Assembly (NCBI RefSeq): GCF_000426485.1
Contig: NZ_AUFL01000004.1
Span: 248,001 to 312,000, forward strand
Length of the DNA stretch: 64,000 bases
Reading direction: 5' to 3'
Source: Indolivaga capnocytophagoides DSM 22835
GTDB taxonomy: Bacteria; Bacteroidota; Bacteroidia; Bacteroidales; Dysgonomonadaceae
Shown here: positions 46,970 through 55,269 of the stretch, one piece after another
Position numbering within the stretch: position 1 is the stretch's first letter
Layout: each line of letters starts with the position of its first letter
The notes under the pieces: generated by a model
What the model was told of the DNA's origin: nothing
The model's database searches: none
Seen by the model: the letters and a program-made list of their open reading frames with translations, nothing else
Program-made: the position numbers and the translations under genes

Positions 46970-47719
46970 TTATTCATTTTCTTTGTCTATATTCTTTCGT
47001 TCGAGCAGATCTTTTATGTCAGTATCGTTTATCAACTTCACATTTGTCAATAAAAACCGCTGATCTACAAAATGCCCCATCTCGTTACATTCTTTAATTG
47101 CCTGTTCTGTGCAGACTCTGGGGTCGTATTTAAGCCCACATAGCAAGAACATTTTCACATAATTACTCTTGAAATCGATGCTCTCTATTTCTATTTCTCC
47201 GCTTTCATAAGCAAACTCCAATTCTTTGCGGATTGTTTCTTTTTGAAACTCCGTAAAATCAGATCGATCATTAGATGCTATAACCGAAAAATAACGCAGT
47301 TTTCCATTTTTACCTCCTAAACCGGTGGAAACAAAAAATTGCTTTTCGCCTGACAAATCGGCATCCAATAGAATTTTACTTTCTGCCAAAGCCAGAGCCG
47401 ACCAATTAGATAATTCTGACTCGAGCGGACTGCTGTGATATGTTTCTATTGCTCGGTATGCCGCAACATCAGCTATAGCAGCCAATGCTGAAAGATAATA
47501 CCTTTTGTCTTCGATATTTATTCCGGGTGAGAATAATCGACCTATCATGTAATTGCGGTCGGGCTGCATATTTGCATCCTGAGATTGGATATACTTCGAA
47601 TATTGAAAATATTTCATTTGTTCTTCCACCGGCACTATCTCATTCAACATGTGCATGTTTGACTTCATCTCACCTGATGAATCCCTCAATTGACTTAATA
47701 TTTTATCAAATTTATCCAT
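46970..47719 (-). CDS. Conserved-looking cytoplasmic protein of unknown function
   Basis: 249 residues, no signal peptide or membrane segment, acidic, mixed alpha/beta character. I do not recognise a domain. Notable stretch: FLLCGLKYDPRVCTEQAIKEC. A single gene with its own terminator, between the secreted-protein operon and the CAT-like gene. Confidence 0.75.
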   Translation of the reverse strand: MDKFDKILSQLRDSSGEMKSNMHMLNEIVPVEEQMKYFQYSKYIQSQDANMQPDRNYMIGRLFSPGINIEDKRYYLSALAAIADVAAYRAIETYHSSPLESELSNWSALALAESKILLDADLSGEKQFFVSTGLGGKNGKLRYFSVIASNDRSDFTEFQKETIRKELEFAYESGEIEIESIDFKSNYVKMFLLCGLKYDPRVCTEQAIKECNEMGHFVDQRFLLTNVKLINDTDIKDLLERKNIDKENE

Positions 47720-48047
47720 GGCTCAATATTCATTAGGTGATTTCTTATATTTGGATAATCTTCAAAAATCGTACCAATTAATATAAATTTTATTGATAAG
47801 AACAATCCCAGAGTGCGCATACATCTATTACGGTAATAAGTCTGATGCAGCATTTAGTCCCAATATTCTATTCTCCGGAGATAACCTGTTCGATCCGGTC
47901 TATATACGTTTAACACAAAAAAGAGAAAAAATATTTTGAAAACAGTCAAAAATTTAGTTAAAACAGCATTTTTACACAAACAATGACTCATTTTGAACTG
48001 TTTTGATGAAAAATAAGGTTTGTACCTTAAAAAAAAACAAATACCGA
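47720..48047. other. Intergenic region between the 46970 gene and the CAT-like gene
   Basis: Divergent promoters are expected but I find no exact TAnnTTTG. A short GGTTTGTACC dyad (48017-48026) resembling the dispersed palindrome lies 21 nt before the CAT-like start. Nothing else seen. Confidence 0.5.
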
Positions 48048-48707
48048 ATGAAAGCTATATTCACACCTATAGACCACGAAAACTGGGCAAGAAAAAAATA
48101 TTTCGATTATTTTTATAACAAAATAAAAACAAGATACAATCTCAGTAAAAACATCGACATCACACAGCTGATCGAAGCCAAGCAATCCAAAGGGTTCAAA
48201 TTTTATCCGGCGATGCTGTACATTATAACAAAGGCAGTTAATCAGAATGTTGAGTTCCGTATGTCATTCAATGCCGAAGGTACACTTGGCTTTTGGAACT
48301 ATGTAAATCCGGCATATACAATCTTCCATGACGACGATAAAACATTTTCGGATATATGGAGTGAGTATAACGAGAATTTCCGGGTATTTTATTCGAATGT
48401 ATGCACCGATATGGAGACGTATAAAGACGTAAAGGAAATAAAAGCACGCCCCGATCAGCCAGCCAATTTTTGTCTGCTGTCGTCATTACCATGGCTTAGT
48501 TTCGATGGATTTGCCCAAGATACATTTACTGAATCTTCGTTACTCTTCCCTTTTATTCGATTTGGAAAATACTTCGAACAGAATGGCAAAATTTTACTAC
48601 CTTTAGCTGTCTTTGTCAATCATGCAGCGGCTGACGGATACCACACATGCAAATTGATCAATGATATACAAGATATCGCAAACAATGTAGATGAATGGAG
48701 TTTATAA
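48048..48707 (+). CDS. Chloramphenicol-acetyltransferase-like protein (CatA-like)
   Basis: About 219 residues with the CAT fold: catalytic histidine in VNHAAADGYH (HxxxDG) and the LSSLPWLSFDGF segment of type A CATs. I start at the ATG at 48048 (MKAIFTPIDHENW), as in CAT proteins; the frame extends 15 codons upstream. It may acetylate chloramphenicol or another acceptor; many chromosomal CatA-like proteins in Bacteroidota have no shown resistance role. Followed by a hairpin and the DUF4261 gene. Confidence 0.88.
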   Translation: MKAIFTPIDHENWARKKYFDYFYNKIKTRYNLSKNIDITQLIEAKQSKGFKFYPAMLYIITKAVNQNVEFRMSFNAEGTLGFWNYVNPAYTIFHDDDKTFSDIWSEYNENFRVFYSNVCTDMETYKDVKEIKARPDQPANFCLLSSLPWLSFDGFAQDTFTESSLLFPFIRFGKYFEQNGKILLPLAVFVNHAAADGYHTCKLINDIQDIANNVDEWSL

Positions 48708-48723
48708 AAAACAGACTCTAAGC

Positions 48724-48767
48724 AACAGAAAGTATCTAGTATACGATTAAAGGAATAACTTTCTGTT
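48724..48767 (+). terminator. Hairpin after the CAT-like gene
   Basis: AACAGAAAGT (48724-48733) and ACTTTCTGTT (48758-48767) are perfect 10-bp arms around a 24-nt loop, followed by TTATT. Part of a larger module also found before the esterase gene. Confidence 0.55.
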
Positions 48768-48824
48768 TTATTCACACTTACACATTTAATATTAACAATC
48801 GCCGAAGCGAAGGCGAGGTAAATA

Positions 48825-48835
48825 GGTCTGAGACC
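48825..48835. repeat. Dispersed palindrome GGTCTGAGACC (consensus copy)
   Basis: Perfect dyad, 13 bp with outer A/T, 18 nt upstream of the DUF4261 start; flanks AAATA and TTAAA match the consensus. Confidence 0.8.
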
Positions 48836-48853
48836 TTAAAATATAATTATAAA

Positions 48854-49684
48854 ATGGGACTATTTGATTTTTTCAGGAAGATTATAAAAAACAAAACCGA
48901 CCAACCGATACCTAAACCGGGTAATATCAGTCAGGCAGAACATCCTATACTTCTGGCTATGCCTGTGTTTATCAATAATCGGGGCTATGACTTCGATAAG
49001 GTTATCGATCATCTGAAAACATTCTGGAAACTGTCGGTTACTGAATTATCAGGAGACAATGCCACTGCGGTTTTTGATCTTGACGGTCAGCCTGTGGCTA
49101 TCGCAAATATGCCTGTTCCTGTTCCGGAAGAAGAACTGGACGCTATTATCGACTATGCTTATTTGTGGAGGGAAGCAAGAGAAACTCTCAAACATCAGAC
49201 AAACCATGCCATAGTATCAGTGCTTAGCAGTGATCGATCCGAAACTGAAAGACACACATTGTTAAGTAAGATGCTTTGCTCTATATTAATGACATCTCCC
49301 GATTGTATAGCCATATATCAGGGGCAGGAAACATTACTGCTTCAACGTGATTTTTATCTGGCTTGTATCGAGGATCTCCAAAACGGACGCATACCTGTAC
49401 CTGCATGGGTATATATAGGATTGCGCAAGACCGATGAAGGTATCAATGCTTATACTTACGGTATGAAAAGTTTTGGAAAACCCGAATTTGAAATTATCGG
49501 TACTCCTTTGGATGCAGACAGCCTTTATACCCTGGTTCTGAATATAGCATCTTATACTATCGGTAAGGATGTGATATTTAATAATGGAGACACATTCAGT
49601 TTAGCGGAAAATGCCAAAATGAAGATTACCGAATCTCAGGGAATTTATGTAGACGGCACAACGCTGAAGTTGTCTATCGATTAA
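48854..49684 (+). CDS. DUF4261 domain protein
   Basis: 276 residues, cytoplasmic, resembling the DUF4261 family (PVAIANMPVPVPEEELDAI and the late ASYTIGKDVIFNNGDTFS). DUF4261 proteins are found in many bacteria next to secretion or toxin-related genes, but the function is unknown to me. Short basic amphipathic N-terminus MGLFDFFRKIIKNKT may bind membrane (inference). Single gene preceded by the dispersed palindrome. Confidence 0.75.
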   Translation: MGLFDFFRKIIKNKTDQPIPKPGNISQAEHPILLAMPVFINNRGYDFDKVIDHLKTFWKLSVTELSGDNATAVFDLDGQPVAIANMPVPVPEEELDAIIDYAYLWREARETLKHQTNHAIVSVLSSDRSETERHTLLSKMLCSILMTSPDCIAIYQGQETLLLQRDFYLACIEDLQNGRIPVPAWVYIGLRKTDEGINAYTYGMKSFGKPEFEIIGTPLDADSLYTLVLNIASYTIGKDVIFNNGDTFSLAENAKMKITESQGIYVDGTTLKLSID

Positions 49685-49717
49685 AGTAATGATATGGAGA
49701 ATGAACGGAAACAGTTG

Positions 49718-50674
49718 TTACAAAGCTGTTTCCGATGGTAATGATATATTTCCTAGTTTTTCTATCTGATCTACATCGTAAGGCGTTTCCTGATACAAGT
49801 AATAGTTCATCCAGTTATTAAACAAAAGGTTTCCATGACCTGTCCAGCGAGAGATCGGTTTTTGACCCGGATCGTCCTGCCTGTAATAATGTTTCGGGAT
49901 ATCAATATCCATTCCTTTATCCTTATCTCTTGAGTATTCGTTATGCAATGTGTATAGTGAATATTCGGAGTGACCTGTTACATAAAACTCTCGCCCTCCC
50001 CTGCCGACAACTATATATATACCCGCTTCGTCGGATTCCGATAATATTTTCAGGTCTTTATGCTTTTCTATATCTTCCCTCCTTACTTCGGTATGACGGC
50101 TGTGCGGAGCATAGAACTCATCATCAAAACCCCGAAACAAAGGAAAACTGCGGTCATTTATTGTATGTTTGAATACACCGAACATTTTTTCGTGCATAGG
50201 ATACTTCGGAATACCATAAAAGCGGTAAAGCGCAGCCTGAGCCGCCCAACAGATATAAAATGTAGATGTTACGTGGTGTTTTGCCCAATCGAAAACAGAT
50301 GAAACTTCGTTCCAATAACTAACCTCTTCGTATTCCATCATCTCCACGGGTGCACCTGTAACTATCAAACCATCGTAATTACTGCTTTTTACTTCATCAA
50401 ACTCCTTATAGAAAGCATCCATATGCTCAATTGGAGTATTTTTGGACTGATGTGTCGACAAACGAAGAAAATCAATCTCTATTTGCAAAGGTGTATTGGA
50501 CAGCAAGCGTACCAAATCGGTTTCTGCTGCGATTTTTATAGGCATCAAATTCAATATTAATACCTTAAGAGGTCTAATATCTTGTTCTTTGGCTCTAAGT
50601 TGCGACATCACGAAGATATTTTCTTTCTTTAGGATTTCTATTGCAGGCAAATTATCCGGTAGTGTAACGGGCAT
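49718..50674 (-). CDS. metA: Homoserine O-acyltransferase, predicted acetyl-CoA type
   Basis: Activates homoserine for methionine synthesis. Class I amidotransferase-like fold of 318 residues; the catalytic Cys142 is in YICWAAQ, and the family His-Glu pair is in VTGHSEYS. Residue 111, in TGAPVE, is glutamate. In the MetA family Glu at this position goes with acetyl-CoA use and Gly (as in E. coli) with succinyl-CoA, so I predict an O-acetyltransferase despite the succinyl name of the family. Single gene, divergent from the esterase. Confidence 0.93.
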   Translation of the reverse strand: MPVTLPDNLPAIEILKKENIFVMSQLRAKEQDIRPLKVLILNLMPIKIAAETDLVRLLSNTPLQIEIDFLRLSTHQSKNTPIEHMDAFYKEFDEVKSSNYDGLIVTGAPVEMMEYEEVSYWNEVSSVFDWAKHHVTSTFYICWAAQAALYRFYGIPKYPMHEKMFGVFKHTINDRSFPLFRGFDDEFYAPHSRHTEVRREDIEKHKDLKILSESDEAGIYIVVGRGGREFYVTGHSEYSLYTLHNEYSRDKDKGMDIDIPKHYYRQDDPGQKPISRWTGHGNLLFNNWMNYYLYQETPYDVDQIEKLGNISLPSETAL

Positions 50675-50891
50675 ATCTGAATTATTACGTTCTGTTAATT
50701 ATATATTCCAGCGTTTTTTACTGATAAGTTGTAAAGTTATAAAAAAAACAAGATTATCAAGAGGCTCTCTCAATTTTGCTTCTTCCGGACTCTTTTCTTT
50801 CGAATATTTTCCTTATAATTATAATCGTTTTTCGATTGTTTCAGAGACTAAGCAACAGAAGGCAGCTAAACAATGAATTGGTTAAGAATAA

Positions 50892-52163
<1,272 letters not shown>

Positions 52164-52247
52164 TATTTTTTATTCATTATAACTGACATAAACGGCTTAA
52201 TAAATAGTGATTATTAAGCCGTTCGTGTTTCATTTTGTGTAATTACG

Positions 52248-52277
52248 ATTGTATTGTATTGTATTGTATTGTATTGT
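52248..52277. repeat. Pentanucleotide repeat (ATTGT)6
   Basis: Six perfect copies of ATTGT, 66 nt upstream of the -7 box of the cytolysin-like lipoprotein gene. Confidence 0.97.
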
Positions 52278-52342
52278 TGAGCTACTTAGAATTTTCCGAG
52301 AAATTAAATAGGCTATTTATTTTCTCCGCTTTATACATTTTC

Positions 52343-52350
52343 TACCTTTG
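52343..52350 (+). promoter_or_regulatory. -7 box of the cytolysin-like lipoprotein gene
   Basis: TACCTTTG, full match to TAnnTTTG, 30 nt upstream of the ATG at 52380. No TTTG 20 nt further up (ATTT instead). Confidence 0.55.
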
Positions 52351-52379
52351 TGGAATACAAACACATTTATACACATTAT

Positions 52380-53633
52380 ATGAACAGGCTACACTTTATT
52401 CTACTTTCATTATTGGCGTTATTATTTTCAGCATGCAGCAAAGATGATAATGATACTCCAAGCGGGAACTTATTAAGTATATCGAATAACCTCGAAACAT
52501 TCGGCATCAATAAAAGTAACCAAACAATAAGACTTACAGCTGAGCAAAAATGGTCGATAACAGGTTGTCCAAACTGGTTATCTTTAGATAAAACCGAAGG
52601 GGAAACCTCAACAGACCTTAATCTAGAAGTGGATTCTAACCTTTCGCTTGATGAAAGAACTGCATCTCTAATAATTGAAAGTGGAACAGAAAAGATTTTG
52701 TTACAGGTAAAACAAAGAGGAGCTTCTCGAAATGAACTTCTACAATGGAGATCTCTGCAACTCGGGACATTCGAAGATGTGCAATACAAATTAGATGAAA
52801 ATAATATTGAGCGCACTTACAGTTTCAAAGTCTATGAGCAATTTATTACACCTACTATGAAAAATAAGATATTTGTAGGTAATCTTGTTGATTCGAAACT
52901 TGATGATAAATTCGATATTAAAGAATATAACGGATATACATTCAACCCAATTACAGTATCTACTCTCATGGGGAATGTTGAGACTTATATTCCCTCTAAA
53001 AAATCAGAAGAAGAGTATGTAAAAGCGATACTGAAGAAAAATAAGACACAAAACGAAAGCTTTTCTTCTAATTCAGGCATAAAATATTATTCACACCGCG
53101 AACTTAACCTAATTGGTTTAAGTAATGTGGGAGTTGCTCTCGATGAAGAAATTGCCGGTAAATCATATAAAAATATGGAGATGAAAAAGAAAGGTGGCGT
53201 AATATTTTCTTTTTCTCAGACTATATTTTCCATAACTATGGATTACCCAGATCCGTTGATAAAGGAAATAATAACTAAGACTCCCGAAAATGCCGACTTA
53301 TCTTACATATCATCTGTATCTTATGGACGTTTTGGATTATTGATTGCTGAATCGGATTCTGATGCCGAAAAGTTAAGAAAAGCAGTGTTACATTCTATAC
53401 AAAACCAAACATTAAACACTGAAGAAAATGAGATACTTTTAAACTCAGATTTCTATTTAGTAAAACACAATTCTTCTCAAAACATATCAATTATAAAGGG
53501 CGGTTCGGAACTTATAAGTATTTACAAAGGCATTGGTGAAAATTTGGATAATATATACCCAATCAGCTTTAATGTAACCAATTTTTTCGGATACTCAATG
53601 CAATTTATCAATTTCTCATTACGATTAGAATAA
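52380..53633 (+). CDS. BACON-domain lipoprotein resembling cholesterol-dependent cytolysins
   Basis: 417 residues from the ATG at 52380; the -7 box at 52343-52350 rules out the upstream frame extension. Lipoprotein signal with lipobox FSAC (Cys19), followed by SKDDND, a surface-export signal. Residues about 32-113 form a BACON domain (KWSITGCPNWLSLDKTEG...SLIIESG..KILLQVKQRG). The rest resembles the pore-forming core of cholesterol-dependent cytolysins: IFSFSQTIFSITMDYP (near 275-290), SYISSVSYGR (308-317; CDCs have a near-identical ISSVAYGR), and YPISFNVTNFF near the end. The C-terminal cholesterol-binding domain with the undecapeptide is absent. Likely one of the CDC-like proteins of Bacteroidota; target unknown. 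Confidence 0.65.
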   Translation: MNRLHFILLSLLALLFSACSKDDNDTPSGNLLSISNNLETFGINKSNQTIRLTAEQKWSITGCPNWLSLDKTEGETSTDLNLEVDSNLSLDERTASLIIESGTEKILLQVKQRGASRNELLQWRSLQLGTFEDVQYKLDENNIERTYSFKVYEQFITPTMKNKIFVGNLVDSKLDDKFDIKEYNGYTFNPITVSTLMGNVETYIPSKKSEEEYVKAILKKNKTQNESFSSNSGIKYYSHRELNLIGLSNVGVALDEEIAGKSYKNMEMKKKGGVIFSFSQTIFSITMDYPDPLIKEIITKTPENADLSYISSVSYGRFGLLIAESDSDAEKLRKAVLHSIQNQTLNTEENEILLNSDFYLVKHNSSQNISIIKGGSELISIYKGIGENLDNIYPISFNVTNFFGYSMQFINFSLRLE

Positions 53634-53658
53634 TCAATATTGGCAGTTGCTTGAAGTC

Positions 53659-53690
53659 TTTGGTTGTAACAACCTAAAAGATTACCTTTG
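53659..53690 (+). promoter_or_regulatory. HAD gene promoter with palindromic operator in the spacer
   Basis: TTTG (53659-53662), exactly 20 nt, TACCTTTG (53683-53690): a full consensus promoter. GGTTGTAACAACC (53662-53674), a perfect 13-bp palindrome, fills the spacer next to the -33 box. Confidence 0.75.
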
Positions 53691-53716
53691 CAATGCAAAT
53701 CGCAAAAATAAAATAT

Positions 53717-54448
53717 ATGTCATCTGCATTTAAAGATTATCTTCAAAAACATAACTACAGTAACTTTGATATGAAAGCAGTGCTCTTCGATATGGATGGA
53801 GTACTTTATGATTCGATGAAATACCATGCTAAAGCGTGGAAGGCTGTCATGGATGAAGAAGGACTTGACTCTACTTATGAGGAATACTTCATGCACGAAG
53901 GCCGTGTCGGTTACAGCACTATAGACCTTGTGATACAGCGAAACAAAGGACGTCATGCCACAGAAGAAGAGAAACAACGTATATATAAGCGTAAATCGGA
54001 ACTGTTTGCCATATTCAATGATGGGGAGCTGATACCTTATGCTTACGACCTTCTGAAAGCCGTTAAAGGGAAAGGACTGCAATGTATTGTAGTCACAGGT
54101 TCGGGACAGCCCTCTCTGCTTGACAACCTCGACAATAACTTTCCGGGAATCTTCAATCGTAATCAAATGGTCACAGCTTTCGATGTAAAGAACGGAAAGC
54201 CGCATCCCGAGCCTTATCTTATGGGTTTGGAAAAAGGCGGACATCTGAAAGCCAATCAGGCTATAGTTGTTGAAAATGCACCGATGGGAATAGAAGCAGC
54301 CGTTGCTGCCGGATTATTTACGGTAGCTATCAATACAGGTCCTCTGGACGAAAAAGTGTTGTGGGATGGAGGTGCTGATATCGTTTTACCGTCTATGGAA
54401 GCATTGTTCCGCAACTGGGAATCATACGCCAATGAATTGAGTTTGTAA
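53717..54448 (+). CDS. HAD-family phosphatase/phosphoglucomutase-like hydrolase
   Basis: HAD superfamily, beta-phosphoglucomutase-like subgroup: motif I LFDMDGVLYDS (nucleophile Asp in DMDG), motif II VVTGSGQ, motif III Lys in KNGKPHPEPYL, motif IV VVENAPMGIEAA. About 243 residues from the ATG at 53717, chosen because the promoter places the transcription start near 53697, after the first ATG of the frame (53693). A helical cap (DSMKYHAKAWKAVMDEEGL) is present. Substrate unknown, a sugar phosphate is likely. Confidence 0.88.
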   Translation: MSSAFKDYLQKHNYSNFDMKAVLFDMDGVLYDSMKYHAKAWKAVMDEEGLDSTYEEYFMHEGRVGYSTIDLVIQRNKGRHATEEEKQRIYKRKSELFAIFNDGELIPYAYDLLKAVKGKGLQCIVVTGSGQPSLLDNLDNNFPGIFNRNQMVTAFDVKNGKPHPEPYLMGLEKGGHLKANQAIVVENAPMGIEAAVAAGLFTVAINTGPLDEKVLWDGGADIVLPSMEALFRNWESYANELSL

Positions 54449-54456
54449 TATTTTTC

Positions 54457-54499
54457 AATTAAGGCTAACAGCCCTTTTCTGAGTTTGTTAGTCTTAATT
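54457..54499. terminator. Terminator between HAD gene and lipoprotein gene
   Basis: 14-nt arms AATTAAGGCTAACA (54457-54470) and TGTTAGTCTTAATT (54486-54499) with one G-T pair; T-rich afterwards on both strands. Confidence 0.8.
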
Positions 54500-54505
54500 T
54501 TTGTC

Positions 54506-54988
54506 TTATCCTTTATACTTCAAAGTGTCTAAAAGTGCAAATAGCTCACCTTTGCTATTTGGCAGCACATACCACTTATCTTCGACTTTAGCCTTTCCTA
54601 ATTCTTTCCAGATAGACACCCAATTGTCTGTAAGCCCTGATTCTTCGGCATGATGCAATACCAGCATATAATCAGGCGCAACCATCTTTACCATAATTCC
54701 GCTATTGTTCCAAGCTGTATCGTTTACAAACGTGCCAAGTATCCGTTCTATATGGGCTTTGGTTTCTTCCTCTTTTATCCGTGATTGAGTATCTTCGTTA
54801 GCTGTATAAAGAATTTTGATTGTATCGACAGAAGTAAAATCAAGATTGAGTTTCATCGTATCCCGAGCAGATACCGTCTGATTGTCTTTTGCCGGAACTT
54901 GTGAGCCGTTACTGCTGCATGAGAACATGGCTATAGAAGAAATAAAACCACTGATAACAAATACTTTCTGAATGTTTTTCGCTTTCAT
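54506..54988 (-). CDS. Small lipoprotein of unknown function
   Basis: 160 residues, lipoprotein signal with lipobox MFSC followed by SSNGS, which lacks the acidic surface-export signal, so probably periplasmic. The mature part ends with a domain containing TDNWVSIWKELGKAKVEDKWYVLPN. No family recognised. Confidence 0.75.
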   Translation of the reverse strand: MKAKNIQKVFVISGFISSIAMFSCSSNGSQVPAKDNQTVSARDTMKLNLDFTSVDTIKILYTANEDTQSRIKEEETKAHIERILGTFVNDTAWNNSGIMVKMVAPDYMLVLHHAEESGLTDNWVSIWKELGKAKVEDKWYVLPNSKGELFALLDTLKYKG

Positions 54989-55230
54989 ATAATTTAGTAT
55001 AGTTTGTCTTCTTTCATTAAGGGTATAAATGTAATTATTTTTTCGCAGATCGAAAGTATTCTTGTTTTTAAGTATTTTCTTTCGGTATATCAGATCAATT
55101 TTTGCGGCATCCTGTATTAGTAATTATACTTTGTTAGGATGGGAGTATTTTCTTATTTAAAATAAATATAAATAAAGACGTTATTCTCGGCAAAAATAAG
55201 CATCTTTGTAATTCTTATTTAAGTCTAACA

Positions 55231-55251
55231 GGTCTGTCCCCGTAAGAGACC
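55231..55251. repeat. GGTCT...AGACC inverted repeat upstream of feoB
   Basis: Same arms as the dispersed palindrome but separated by 11 nt; 18 nt upstream of the feoAB start. It can form a hairpin in the leader, unlike the compact copies. Confidence 0.45.
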
Positions 55252-55269
55252 CCGAATATATAAAAAGAT

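Noticed and set aside
48048..48707. Acquired resistance island around the CAT-like gene
   Set aside because: No transposase, integrase or base-composition break nearby; the same intergenic palindromes flank it as flank core genes.
52235..52447. 70-residue frame over the ATTGT repeat
   Set aside because: Repeat-derived hydrophobic translation that overlaps the promoter and signal-peptide region of the real gene in another frame.
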